Positions 16,944 through 25,668 of a stretch of DNA of 64,000 nt are shown here, in pieces. Numbering within the stretch: position 1 is the first letter of the stretch; the number at the start of each line of letters is the position of its first letter. Location: contig NZ_JAGSOY010000023.1 of NCBI RefSeq assembly GCF_018837975.1, positions 1 to 64,000 on the forward strand, read 5' to 3'. The notes beneath the pieces were generated by a model that was not told where the DNA came from, ran no database searches, and saw nothing but the letters and a program-made list of their open reading frames with translations. The position numbers were made by a program, and so were the translations under genes. The DNA is from Zooshikella harenae. GTDB taxonomy: Bacteria; Pseudomonadota; Gammaproteobacteria; Pseudomonadales; Zooshikellaceae.

Positions 16944-17644
16944 CCAAAATAATTCGTGATGAAGTTATAAAAAAATTAGATAGCGATAAATATGAATTGC
17001 TTGACAACAAGCAAATTTCTTTAGCGGATCACAATAAAAAAATAAGTGAACTCAATAAATTTGTTGATCAGCTGAAAAATGAAAATACAATTCTACATAA
17101 CAAGCTTAGTGATCTACAAAAAGAGTTATCAGAATCATCTGCAAATCATTATCAAAGTGCAAAGCAAGAAGGATACAAAGCAGGTTTTAATGAAGGCTTA
17201 GAAAAATCCAAACAAGAATTCACTGATCTCAATGATACTTTAAGCGAATGCTGTATTTTATTTAAAGATAAAATGCTTAAAGATATCGAAAATCATAAAT
17301 ATGCTCTGTTCACTATGCTTCAATTTTCATTATCCAAAATTTTGGGTAAAGCTTATAGTAAATCAGAAACAATTGTTTCATTAATTACTGAAGCTGTAGA
17401 AACTGTTGACAGTCAACATGAACTAATCGTGTATCTGCACAAGTATGATTACAACAGAGTTAAACACTATTCTTCAGAAATACAAGCAAAAGTTAAACCA
17501 ATTAAATTGTCATTTGCTACTGATGATTCATTAAAAACAGGAGGCTGTATTTTAAAGAGTCAATATCAAGGCTGGGATGCTCAGCTAAGCAATCAATTAA
17601 CTAACTTGCTCGAAAGTATTTCTTTTTTATTCAATGACAAGTAG
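16940..17644 (+). CDS. fliH: Flagellar-type ATPase regulator FliH
   Basis: The 234-aa protein has an N-terminal coiled coil (about residues 30-70), followed by the GxxxGxxxG stretch G78-G82-G86, a hallmark of FliH/SctL. A C-terminal FliI-binding domain contains FATDDSLKTGGCILKS. FliH dimers hold FliI and tether it to FliN. It overlaps the preceding gene by 4 bp and is 2 bp from fliI. Confidence 0.88.
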   Translation: MTKIIRDEVIKKLDSDKYELLDNKQISLADHNKKISELNKFVDQLKNENTILHNKLSDLQKELSESSANHYQSAKQEGYKAGFNEGLEKSKQEFTDLNDTLSECCILFKDKMLKDIENHKYALFTMLQFSLSKILGKAYSKSETIVSLITEAVETVDSQHELIVYLHKYDYNRVKHYSSEIQAKVKPIKLSFATDDSLKTGGCILKSQYQGWDAQLSNQLTNLLESISFLFNDK

Positions 17645-17646
17645 AA

Positions 17647-18951
17647 ATGCTAACTAATCTGGTAGAACAATTTGAATCAGTAATAGCAAGGACTTCAATA
17701 ATAACCCCCATTGGCCTTGTTTCTCAAGCACGTGGCTATGCTATTGAAAGCGATGGTCCTGACGCCGCTATGGGTGAATTATGTACTATAACAAGTCATA
17801 ATCAACAACCTATTTCTGCTCAGGTCATTGGGTTTAATAATGGTAAACTCACATTAATGCCTTTTGGACAAACAACAGGTATCCGCTTAGGTAGCCGCGT
17901 GACCGCTCAAGGTACATTTCCATCAATAATAGTCAGCGATTCATTGATTGGTTGTACTATAAATGGGGCAGGTGAGCCTCTTGATAAATCAACTAAAGTT
18001 GAGATAGGAAGTAACAAAAGTCTTGAAGGCTCATCTCAGAATCCTTTAAACCGTAAGCTCATTAATGAACGACTTGAAACAGGCCTTCCCTTAATTGACA
18101 TTTTTTTACCGCTTGGCAAAGGACAACGTATTGGCTTATTTGCGGGTAGTGGTGTTGGAAAAAGTACTTTACTCGGTAAAATCACACAAACTCAACTTGC
18201 AGATATTATTGTTATTGCATTAATTGGCGAGCGGGGCCGTGAAGTCAATGAGTTTATCTATCACACCTTAACAGAAGAACAACGTAAACGTGCAATTATT
18301 GTAGTAGCCACTGCTGATGAGCCACCTATAATGAAAATTATGGCTGCAAATGCTGCAATGTCTATAGCAGAATACTTTTGTGCTAAAGGCAAAGATGTCC
18401 TACTTGCAATGGACTCTATTACCCGACTAGCCATGGCTCAAAGGGAATTAGGTCTTATAGTCGGTGAACCTCCAACGTCTAGAGGCTATACACCTTCATC
18501 CTTTGCAACTATTGCAAAATTAGCTGAACGTGCAGGTAACTTTAAAGAACAGGGCACAATTACCAGTATATTTAGTGTACTCGTTGAAGGTGATGATCAT
18601 AATGAACCTGTTGCAGATCATGTTCGCTCAATTCTGGATGGTCATATTGTTCTTTCAAGAGAGATTGCAAATAAAAACCTTCACCCTTCAATTAACCTTT
18701 TGCAAAGTGTTAGTCGACTATATACTAGATTAACTTCTGATTATGAACAGACTCTCATAAACCGTCTTAGAAAATATTTGGCTGAATACAACCAAATTAG
18801 CGAAATGATAGAGCTTGGTGCTTATGAAAAAGGTAAGAATCCTGAGCATGACCAAATTATATCGCTATACAAAAAGCTAGAACCAGTATTATACACAGAT
18901 AAATATGCTCAAAGGTCAAATGTACTTAAAATGATTAGTAATTGGCTATAA
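17647..18951 (+). CDS. fliI: Flagellar-type export ATPase FliI
   Basis: The 434-aa AAA/F1-beta-like ATPase has the Walker A motif AGSGVGKS at residues 166-173, GERGREVNEFI, the Walker B region DVLLAMDSITRLAMAQRE, and the type III ATPase signature PPTSRGYTPSSFATIAKLAERAG. It energises substrate unfolding and chaperone release at the gate. The length is complete (usual 430-460). FliH and FliJ flank it on either side, giving a complete ATPase complex. Confidence 0.96.
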   Translation: MLTNLVEQFESVIARTSIITPIGLVSQARGYAIESDGPDAAMGELCTITSHNQQPISAQVIGFNNGKLTLMPFGQTTGIRLGSRVTAQGTFPSIIVSDSLIGCTINGAGEPLDKSTKVEIGSNKSLEGSSQNPLNRKLINERLETGLPLIDIFLPLGKGQRIGLFAGSGVGKSTLLGKITQTQLADIIVIALIGERGREVNEFIYHTLTEEQRKRAIIVVATADEPPIMKIMAANAAMSIAEYFCAKGKDVLLAMDSITRLAMAQRELGLIVGEPPTSRGYTPSSFATIAKLAERAGNFKEQGTITSIFSVLVEGDDHNEPVADHVRSILDGHIVLSREIANKNLHPSINLLQSVSRLYTRLTSDYEQTLINRLRKYLAEYNQISEMIELGAYEKGKNPEHDQIISLYKKLEPVLYTDKYAQRSNVLKMISNWL

Positions 18952-18968
18952 TACGACTATCACTATAA

Positions 18969-19433
18969 ATGAAGCTGACGTCTAAAAAGAAACTAGTATT
19001 TATAAAGTACTTACTTTTAAAGTGCTCAGAACGAATTCAAAGTTATACAAAGCTACTTGAAAACCTTTCGAAACTGTTAAAATCTAATAATAAACAACTT
19101 AAAATTAATCAAGATCAAATTACTTCATTGGAAAAGATGCTAGATAATATATTAACAAATCCTGATTATTATCAAGCAGATAAGCACGAACGACTACTCG
19201 GTTACCATTATAAGCTTTCTAACGATCAAAAGCAGCTTCTATCAATCAATGAGCAAATCAATAAAGACTATATGTCTAACCAACAAGTATTAAGTAAAGA
19301 GTTACATATCAAAACAAAGCTAAATGAAAAGCTTTCAAATTATATGAGAGATGCTAGAGCTTATCTTGAGTTTAAAGATACAGAAGAAAACTTAGAGCTT
19401 TACATTACTCAATCCTTTTACGTAAGTGAATAA
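18969..19433 (+). CDS. fliJ: Flagellar-type export stalk protein FliJ
   Basis: The 154-aa highly charged protein is almost entirely helical coiled coil, with heptads over about residues 15-130. This suits FliJ/SctO, the stalk inside the FliI hexamer. Sequence conservation in the family is low, so the call rests on size, coiled-coil character and position directly after fliI. Confidence 0.75.
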   Translation: MKLTSKKKLVFIKYLLLKCSERIQSYTKLLENLSKLLKSNNKQLKINQDQITSLEKMLDNILTNPDYYQADKHERLLGYHYKLSNDQKQLLSINEQINKDYMSNQQVLSKELHIKTKLNEKLSNYMRDARAYLEFKDTEENLELYITQSFYVSE

Positions 19434-19435
19434 CC

Positions 19436-20068
19436 GTGAAAACAGCAATACCTAACAGTATCAACTTGCTTAAGCTCTGTGATTCAACCTCTCAAGAAAA
19501 GAATAAAAAGCAGAAAGTACTTCAACAGTGGGAAGAGACTTTACAGTTTGTCAATAAATCTAGTGTAATCCAACAAAATAGTCATCTATCAAGAAATACT
19601 TATGATAACAAGAATATAAAATTAAGTGATAACAGAGCATATGTAGAGGGTAAAAGAGTCAATTACCATATCGATGGTGACTCAGTCGTTAGGAAAACTC
19701 AGATGCATCTTTCACTATCTAATAGTCATATAGATTGGTATAATAGCAGGCTACAAAATCTTGCAATAGATAGCAAAGTTTCAGCAGGTTCATCGACAGT
19801 AAATGATTCAGATGTATTAGTTTCAAAAAACAAATCAAAAGCGATGACAAAGCTTTCTGAAACAATGTCGAAACTATTACCCGTTGAAAGTGCAAAACTT
19901 TTATACAGCAGTGACGGTAAGTTAAAACTGTATATAAGAAACTATGTATCTCATGAGTCTTTAGACAAAAAGAAACTTTTATCAAAGATTAGATCTTTGT
20001 GTAGTGAGTTCAATATAAAGGTTGATGCCATTATGATCAATGGTATTAATATGGCTTTATCCCCATAA
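19436..20068 (+). CDS. fliK: Probable hook-length control protein FliK (short)
   Basis: The 210-aa protein follows fliJ by 2 bp with a GTG start. The N-terminal two thirds are polar and low in conservation. The C-terminal part (AKLLYSSDGKLKLYIRNYVSHES to the end) has the beta-alpha pattern of the FliK substrate-switch domain. FliK is usually 350-450 aa, so this would be a short ruler, compatible with a short hook. Position between fliJ and flgD supports it; sequence alone does not prove it. Confidence 0.55.
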   Translation: MKTAIPNSINLLKLCDSTSQEKNKKQKVLQQWEETLQFVNKSSVIQQNSHLSRNTYDNKNIKLSDNRAYVEGKRVNYHIDGDSVVRKTQMHLSLSNSHIDWYNSRLQNLAIDSKVSAGSSTVNDSDVLVSKNKSKAMTKLSETMSKLLPVESAKLLYSSDGKLKLYIRNYVSHESLDKKKLLSKIRSLCSEFNIKVDAIMINGINMALSP

Positions 20069-20105
20069 CAACGTATATAAAGTTAATACTGGCAGTACTC
20101 ATACT

Positions 20106-20513
20106 ATGACTATTGATGCAGTAGGACAAATTAACTCAACCAACCAGACTGTACAAAATAATACAATCAGTGTTGAAGAGTTTCTTAATGTCTTTATTAC
20201 TCAACTAAATTATCAAGATCCATTAAACCCTGTCGATAACCGAGAGTTTATGGCTCAAATGGCCCAGTTTTCTCAACTTGAGCTTGAGCGGTCATCACGA
20301 GATACACTTAGTGAGCTTGCTCAGCTTACAGCAAACTCTCAATCTATCGGGTTAATAGGAAAAACTGTTGAGGCTGTCTTTGACAATCAAAAACATGTAG
20401 GCGAAGTGACTACTTTGCGCTTTGTACAAAATACACCATTACTCACAATAAAGAAGGAAGATGGTGAACTTGTACCAGATATCAAACCCTCAATGATTTC
20501 AATCGTCCGATGA
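20106..20513 (+). CDS. flgD: Flagellar-type hook cap protein FlgD, minimal form
   Basis: The protein has the diagnostic FlgD N-terminal motif EEFLNVFITQLNYQDPLNPVDNREFMAQMAQFSQLE. The start was taken as ATG 20106, because the frame upstream to 20040 overlaps fliK and has no family match. At 135 aa it lacks most of the C-terminal Tudor/FnIII-like domains found in the usual 220-aa FlgD. Some phage-like FlgD forms are this short. It would cap the growing hook. It is 10 bp from flgE. Confidence 0.86.
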   Translation: MTIDAVGQINSTNQTVQNNTISVEEFLNVFITQLNYQDPLNPVDNREFMAQMAQFSQLELERSSRDTLSELAQLTANSQSIGLIGKTVEAVFDNQKHVGEVTTLRFVQNTPLLTIKKEDGELVPDIKPSMISIVR

Positions 20514-20523
20514 TAGTCGTCCA

Positions 20524-21696
20524 ATGTCAACTTTAAGTATTCTTTATAAAAGCTTTTCTGGATTACAAAGCTTTTCTCATTCATTAAACAACCTCAGCCA
20601 TAATGTAGCTAATATAAACACTCCAGGCTTTAAAGGCACCTCTGTTCACTTTCGTGATATGTTATCTGACCAAAACAACGGTGGAGGTGTCCATTATACA
20701 GGAGAAACTTTAAAGCTCACTCAAGGGGATATAAGTCGTACTGGCCAAGATACTCATCTAGCGATTGATGGTAAAGGCTGGTTCGTTCTTACTGATGGTG
20801 AACATCAATACTACACTCGAGCTGGTCAATTTGAATTTGATCAGTGGCAGCTGGTCGATAAGTCAACAGGATATAAAGTATTAGGAATACATAATGGAAG
20901 TATTCAAAACTTTGATCTTAACGATTATAATATCAGTTCACCACAGTCAACAACAAGCATTCAGCTTAAAGGTAACTTAAATGCAGGTGCTGCTACAGGC
21001 ACAAAAGTTCCTGCTGAAGGAGAAGATAAACTAGAAGCCGTTTATTTTAATAAACTTGGTGAGAAGCATACACTTTATTTTAACTTTACCAAAAAAACTG
21101 GAAATGAGTGGAGTGTAGAAGTAAAAAAATCAGATACTGAAACGCTCGCAACTCATACTATAAAGTTTAATGGTAATGGTTCACCTCATGAAGATAGCTC
21201 AGACTTATCAGTTAAAATTGATGATAACCAATCAATTAAACTAAATATTGGAAAATCTGGTAATTTTTCTAATTTAACAGGTTATTCTTCAGCAAATTCA
21301 AATGTAACCTTAAATGCTGAAGATGGAAGAACAGCAGGGCAAGTTAAAAGTCTATCCTTTGACCATACAGGTAAGTTGACTGTTGAATATACGAACAGTG
21401 ACAAACAAGACACATTACATATACTGCTAGCTAATTTACCAAATGATCAGTACTTAAAATCTGTTGGTAATAGCATGTTTGTCTACCAAGAAAGTTCTGA
21501 AATCGTATATGGCCATGGAGGCCAAAATATGTTCGGAACGATAAAAGGTGGCTCTATAGAAAAGTCAAATGTCAATATGTCACATGAATTTTCAGAAATC
21601 ATTATAGTACAACGTGGTTATCAAGCAAGCTCGCAAGTACTGAGTGTAACGAATAAAATGATCGAAGAACTTTATAATACTGCTAGAGGAAAATAA
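20524..21696 (+). CDS. flgE: Flagellar-type hook protein FlgE
   Basis: The 390-aa protein has the conserved N-terminus (SHSLNNLSHNVANINTPGFKGTSVHFRDML) and the IDGKGWFVLTDG motif. Its central hook domains include LKGNLNAGAATGT and a FlgE D2 domain from about residue 165 to 290. The C-terminal helix KSNVNMSHEFSEIIIVQRGYQASSQ completes it. It would form the extracellular hook, here perhaps the outermost structure, since no FlgK, FlgL or flagellin genes follow. Confidence 0.93.
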   Translation: MSTLSILYKSFSGLQSFSHSLNNLSHNVANINTPGFKGTSVHFRDMLSDQNNGGGVHYTGETLKLTQGDISRTGQDTHLAIDGKGWFVLTDGEHQYYTRAGQFEFDQWQLVDKSTGYKVLGIHNGSIQNFDLNDYNISSPQSTTSIQLKGNLNAGAATGTKVPAEGEDKLEAVYFNKLGEKHTLYFNFTKKTGNEWSVEVKKSDTETLATHTIKFNGNGSPHEDSSDLSVKIDDNQSIKLNIGKSGNFSNLTGYSSANSNVTLNAEDGRTAGQVKSLSFDHTGKLTVEYTNSDKQDTLHILLANLPNDQYLKSVGNSMFVYQESSEIVYGHGGQNMFGTIKGGSIEKSNVNMSHEFSEIIIVQRGYQASSQVLSVTNKMIEELYNTARGK

Positions 21697-21698
21697 CC

Positions 21699-22445
21699 TT
21701 GATTTATCCTCTAACACTTTATAGCAAAGAACATTTATTTTCTTTGGTAAGTCACTTTAACTCTCTCTATTCAAAGTGGGTTAAAAAGTGGTTTATTTCT
21801 TGTGATGCCTCATTAGCAGTAGATATACCATCAGAAAGCTTATCTTTTGACACAAAAAACAAAATACAGAATGAATTAAACATTCCTTTTTATGGTTTTT
21901 CAAATTGGGATAAGGTTTTGTACTCTACCCTTTTTGATAAAAATTTTTCTGATGAGCAGCTAAAACATTCAATTTGCTACTCTGTTCTTAATGAGTGTAT
22001 CTTAGATCTACTTGATATTTTCGAAATTAAATCCATTTCTAGTCTTAATTCAGACCAATCAACAATACTCAAATTCGGTAGTGGATGGATAATTGTTAAG
22101 CTTTTTATTTCAAGCAGCAATTATTTTTCCTTATTGCTTCCTTCTTCATTCATCAAACCAATTTTACAGATACCTGAAGTTACAAAGAGTAATAAAAAAC
22201 TAACAAATAGACTCAATACAATATCAGATAAAACGATAACACTAAAAGCAACGTGCGAGCCAATTTCTTTAACTTTACGAGAGCTAAATAGCCTACGCAT
22301 AGGTGATGTGATCTCACTAAACAATAGCTCACAAAATAACCTTTTCTTAAAGTCAACTGATAGTAAAGAAATTTTTAATTGTAAACCCTGTAGCGATAAA
22401 CAAAACAAAGCAGTCTATATTACTGATAAAGCTGTAAAGTTTTAA
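21699..22445 (+). CDS. fliM: Divergent FliM/SctQ-like C-ring protein
   Basis: The 248-aa protein uses a TTG start with AGAGGA 8 nt upstream. The C-terminal 60-70 residues (ISLTLRELNSLRIGDVISLNNSS) match the SpoA domain shared by FliM, FliN and SctQ. The N-terminus lacks the EIDALL-type CheY-binding peptide, and I do not see the conserved GGxG FliG-contact motif of motile FliM (about 330 aa). It therefore resembles SctQ of injectisomes. It is assigned as the FliM equivalent because fliN follows by 11 bp. Confidence 0.68.
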   Translation: MIYPLTLYSKEHLFSLVSHFNSLYSKWVKKWFISCDASLAVDIPSESLSFDTKNKIQNELNIPFYGFSNWDKVLYSTLFDKNFSDEQLKHSICYSVLNECILDLLDIFEIKSISSLNSDQSTILKFGSGWIIVKLFISSSNYFSLLLPSSFIKPILQIPEVTKSNKKLTNRLNTISDKTITLKATCEPISLTLRELNSLRIGDVISLNNSSQNNLFLKSTDSKEIFNCKPCSDKQNKAVYITDKAVKF

Positions 22446-22456
22446 GGCATTAAATT

Positions 22457-22780
22457 ATGAAGCATGAGTCTATCGATTTAACTGAAGTTAACTATACTGA
22501 TAATGATATTCCTTCACCAAAAGAAACTCTTTTTAATAAAATTCAACCATCTATTATCGAAAACCTAAATATATCAATTGAAGCAGAACTAGGCTCAACT
22601 GAAATGTCAGTATCTGATTTTTTTAATTTAAAAAAAAATGATGTTGTTATACTTAATACATTAATAGACCAACCTTTAGATCTTAAGGTAAATGGACAGA
22701 CTATAGCAACTGGTGAGCTTGTCGTTGTTAATAATAACTATGGCATTCGCATTACTCATATACTCGAGAATAATATATGA
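22457..22780 (+). CDS. fliN: Flagellar-type C-ring protein FliN
   Basis: The 107-aa protein has a SpoA domain: ISIEAELGSTEMSVSDFFNLKKNDVVIL and the closing VNGQTIATGELVVVNNNYGIRITHIL, classic for FliN. FliN binds FliH and delivers ATPase-substrate complexes, so it is needed even without rotation. The stop overlaps the fliO start by 4 bp. Confidence 0.92.
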   Translation: MKHESIDLTEVNYTDNDIPSPKETLFNKIQPSIIENLNISIEAELGSTEMSVSDFFNLKKNDVVILNTLIDQPLDLKVNGQTIATGELVVVNNNYGIRITHILENNI

Positions 22781-23166
22781 AAAAATTACACATCATAATT
22801 TTCATATATTTTTTGTCTGTAGCATTTTCTTCATGTGCAGACAATAAAAAAATTAATAGCGATGATCTTATTTTTAAAAATGAATCAGTAATTCCAAATT
22901 ATAAGTTTACATCTTACAGTTTAACTATCGGGATTATATTAGTATTAACATGTATTGCAGTTTATTTTAAAACCAATTTAAGTTTAAAAAAAAACAATCA
23001 AAATAATTTTGACTTTAAAATAATAAGTCAAAAAAAATTAGATCCCAAAAATACAGTAACTATTATAAAGATTGAAAATCAACATTTTGTTATTTCTCAT
23101 AATAATAATTACAGCCAGATAGTACCACTAGCCTCACCTCAATCTACAAGTGATAATATATCATGA
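22777..23166 (+). CDS. fliO: Flagellar-type gate-assembly protein FliO
   Basis: The 129-aa protein has a signal-like hydrophobic N-terminus, one strong membrane span (about residues 47-64), and a cytoplasmic tail with FKIISQKKLDPKNTVTIIKIENQHFVI, the usual FliO fold pattern. FliO stabilises FliP during assembly. It overlaps fliN and fliP by 4 bp each. FliO occurs in flagellar but not injectisome systems, which supports flagellar ancestry for this locus. Confidence 0.85.
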   Translation: MKKLHIIIFIYFLSVAFSSCADNKKINSDDLIFKNESVIPNYKFTSYSLTIGIILVLTCIAVYFKTNLSLKKNNQNNFDFKIISQKKLDPKNTVTIIKIENQHFVISHNNNYSQIVPLASPQSTSDNIS

Positions 23167-23903
23167 ATAAAAAGATTTTTATTTTTTTAATCTTTTTATT
23201 AGTTGTTCCTACAGCTAACTGCTCAGAATTAGTTAATCTTTCTGGTTTATCTATTGGTCTTGATAATATTGACAATGATCTTTCATCTCCACTTCAAATA
23301 CTTTTATTACTAACTATTTTAAGCTTAGCACCCGCTTTGTTGATGATGTTAACTTCTTTTACAAGAATTATCATTGTATTGTCAATGCTGCGCCATGCTT
23401 TAGGTCTACAACAAACTCCACCAAATAATGTTTTAATAGCGCTAGCATTATTCTTGACATTTTATACCATGCAACCTGTTTGGCAAGAGATAGATAATCA
23501 AGCACTACAACCTCTAAATAATGGCGAAATTACAACAATTCAAGCTGCACAACTAGCTTCTCAACCTATAAAACAATTTCTTCTTAAACATACTAGAGAA
23601 CAAGACCTAACAATGATTCTTGATCTTTCAGGGAAAGAAATACCAAATTCTACAGAAAAAATTGAGCTTATCTCGTTAATACCTGCTTTTTTACTAAGTG
23701 AACTACAAACTGCTTTTCAAATAGGTTTTATTATATTCCTTCCTTTTTTACTTATTGACCTATTAATTTCAAGTACATTAATGTCTGTTGGTATGATAAT
23801 GTTACCACCAATGATGATATCTTTACCAATTAAACTATTAATTTTTGTATTAATTGATGGTTGGTCTTTAATAACTTATGCTCTAGTTGGTAGCTTTTTT
23901 TAG
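23163..23903 (+). CDS. fliP: Flagellar-type export gate protein FliP
   Basis: The 246-aa protein has an N-terminal signal peptide (residues 1-20), then the FliP signatures LLTILSLAPALLMMLTSFTRIIIVLSMLR and ALGLQQTPPNNVLIALALFLTFY. The C-terminal membrane pair with MLPPMMISLPIKLLIFVLIDGW follows. It forms the core of the export pore with FliQ and FliR. The length is complete. Confidence 0.95.
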   Translation: MNKKIFIFLIFLLVVPTANCSELVNLSGLSIGLDNIDNDLSSPLQILLLLTILSLAPALLMMLTSFTRIIIVLSMLRHALGLQQTPPNNVLIALALFLTFYTMQPVWQEIDNQALQPLNNGEITTIQAAQLASQPIKQFLLKHTREQDLTMILDLSGKEIPNSTEKIELISLIPAFLLSELQTAFQIGFIIFLPFLLIDLLISSTLMSVGMIMLPPMMISLPIKLLIFVLIDGWSLITYALVGSFF

Positions 23904-23921
23904 TGGCTTTAGTCAATTTTT

Positions 23922-24635
23922 ATGCCAGCTAAAGACCTAGAAAATGTTGATAATATTTGGCAGAATTATAAGCAAGATGCTTGTAATGAATCTTTTCGAA
24001 AACTCGTTAATATTTATAGTTTCCTTGTATATAAAATTGCAAATATTTATTTTAAAAAAGTTTTTATTTCAGGTATATCACTCGACGATTGCATTCAGTA
24101 TGGTTTTATCGGTCTTATCGAAAGTATAAAAAAATTTAATTTAGATAAAGGATCAAATTTCGATATTTATGCGTCTTTAAGAATAAAAGGTTCAATCCTA
24201 AACTCAGCACATACTTTTTCTGAGTATTCAAACTATTATCATTGGAAAAGAAAGCTTGAGAACCAACACAATAATGCAATATCAAAATCAATGATCAAAT
24301 TAGATATTGAAACCATTATTAATATTACAGTAGATTTGGGGATAACTTATTTTCTATCAAATGAGTTTGAAAACTTTATATTATTAAATGATACTAATAC
24401 ACTTAATAAAAATAAGATTGACACTCCATTAGCAATATCAATATATCGTACTATAGATTCTCTAGATGAAATACTAAAAAAAATTGTTATTCAACACTAT
24501 TTGCTTGATGAGTCCTTTCAAGAAATAGCAGATGGGTTAAAATACTCTAAAGCAAGAGTTTCACAGTTGCATAATAAAGCAATTACTGAAATTCGCTTAA
24601 AATTTTCATCATCAGATAAATGCACCCTAATTTAA
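23922..24635 (+). CDS. fliA: Sigma-28 (FliA/WhiG)-family sigma factor
   Basis: The 237-aa sigma factor has region 2 (SLDDCIQYGFIGLIESIKKFNLDKGSNFDIYASLRIKGSI) and region 4 with a helix-turn-helix (SFQEIADGLKYSKARVSQLHNKAITEIR). The region 3 sequence is divergent. It closes the plus-strand gene run, 18 bp after fliP. A sigma factor coded inside the locus suggests the system has its own promoters. I found none matching the enteric sigma-28 consensus, so promoter specificity may differ. Confidence 0.88.
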   Translation: MPAKDLENVDNIWQNYKQDACNESFRKLVNIYSFLVYKIANIYFKKVFISGISLDDCIQYGFIGLIESIKKFNLDKGSNFDIYASLRIKGSILNSAHTFSEYSNYYHWKRKLENQHNNAISKSMIKLDIETIINITVDLGITYFLSNEFENFILLNDTNTLNKNKIDTPLAISIYRTIDSLDEILKKIVIQHYLLDESFQEIADGLKYSKARVSQLHNKAITEIRLKFSSSDKCTLI

Positions 24636-24640
24636 TTCAT

Positions 24641-24663
24641 AGCTTATAAATTATGTATAAGCT
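24641..24663. terminator. Hairpin between convergent genes
   Basis: A perfect 8-bp stem (AGCTTATA / TATAAGCT) with a 7-nt loop lies between the sigma factor stop and the end of the convergent small gene, partly inside that gene. T-runs are short on both sides, so termination strength is uncertain. Confidence 0.5.
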
Positions 24664-24973
24664 TTCTTAATTCTATAAAACTGCTTTGGTTATTAATTAT
24701 ATCATAAAGTGTTTGAGAAACTCTGTTAACCATATCTTCTGAAACATTTTCAGCACCTAACTTGTCTAGTAGTAATATTGAAACAAGCTTATTACAGAGT
24801 TCTCTATCTGATAAATCATTTATATTCGTTTTTGAAAACGTTGATGCTAATACGTCATGTACCGAATCCTCTTGCTTATTTATACTTGATAAGCTACTGG
24901 CCTTGCCTGATTTTTTCTTGTTTAATTTAGATAGTATACTAGCGATACTATCTAATTTGTTATCAATTTTCAT
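24644..24973 (-). CDS. Small unknown protein paired with a TPR protein, next to the sigma factor
   Basis: This 109-aa protein is not recognised. The N-terminal half is basic and Ser/Lys-rich and looks flexible. The C-terminal half (DRELCNKLVSILLLDKLGAENVSEDMVNRVSQTLYDIINN) looks like a compact helical domain. It overlaps the upstream TPR gene by 11 bp, so the two are co-translated. Its place beside the sigma factor would suit an anti-sigma factor (FlgM analogue), a chaperone or an export substrate. I see no FlgM motif. Confidence 0.6.
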   Translation of the reverse strand: MKIDNKLDSIASILSKLNKKKSGKASSLSSINKQEDSVHDVLASTFSKTNINDLSDRELCNKLVSILLLDKLGAENVSEDMVNRVSQTLYDIINNQSSFIELRKLIHNL

Positions 24974-25571
24974 TGTCGTTTTGTTGATATTTAGATATAA
25001 ATATTTTATTTATTGCGCTATCTTTATTTGATCTATCCTCTAATTCACTTTCATTATCTTCATGAATAATTTCAGGCACTTCATTTTCATTATTTTCTTC
25101 TAATGATTGTATTATATTATATATATCATCATTTAATGGATTATTTTCTTTATTAACGTCTATTCCTTCCTTTAATTTTTTTATGCCTATAGCTGTATTT
25201 CCTTCCTGAATATGTAAAAGTCCTTCTGAAAACATTCGTAAATAGTTAGTTGCATTACTATCTTTTAGTTCAGACCAAACTTTGACCGCTTCTTCAATAT
25301 TAGCTATAGTCAAGTATAATAAACTCAACTGAAACTTTGCAATCCATAGACTTGGGTCTTTCTCTAAAGCAAGCGTCATTTCTTCAATTGCATATTGGTA
25401 TAATCCAATCTCAGCATGTTCTGCTGCTAACATATAATAATAAATTGCACGTTCTTCTTGTTGAATACATTCTTTCAATAGTGTTATTGATTGTGCATGA
25501 TCTCCTTGCTCACTTGCAGAGAGTGCACAATGAAATAACTCATCAAGATTTAAATTTTCAGTAAACTTCAT
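24963..25571 (-). CDS. TPR-repeat protein, partner of the small unknown gene
   Basis: The 202-aa soluble protein has about three TPR units (residues about 10-130; for example AAEHAEIGLYQYAIEEMTLALEKDPSLWIAKFQLSLLYL). An acidic low-complexity C-terminus (NENEVPEIIHEDNESELEDRSNK) follows. Its size and fold are near those of type III secretion class II chaperones, which are TPR proteins that hold translocators. Its tight coupling with the following 109-aa gene suggests a chaperone-client or scaffold pair. Function is inferred only. Confidence 0.7.
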   Translation of the reverse strand: MKFTENLNLDELFHCALSASEQGDHAQSITLLKECIQQEERAIYYYMLAAEHAEIGLYQYAIEEMTLALEKDPSLWIAKFQLSLLYLTIANIEEAVKVWSELKDSNATNYLRMFSEGLLHIQEGNTAIGIKKLKEGIDVNKENNPLNDDIYNIIQSLEENNENEVPEIIHEDNESELEDRSNKDSAINKIFISKYQQNDNEN

Positions 25572-25668
25572 CTATAATTCTCGCCTTTACAGTTAAAGGG
25601 ATTCTATTCTATTATGTGTTAACTTTCAAAACATTATATACAAGCTATTTCTAATACTGCATTTTAGC

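Noticed and set aside
24644-24973. Calling the 109-aa protein FlgM
   Set aside because: Position fits, but I see no FlgM C-terminal sigma-binding motif; kept as unknown.
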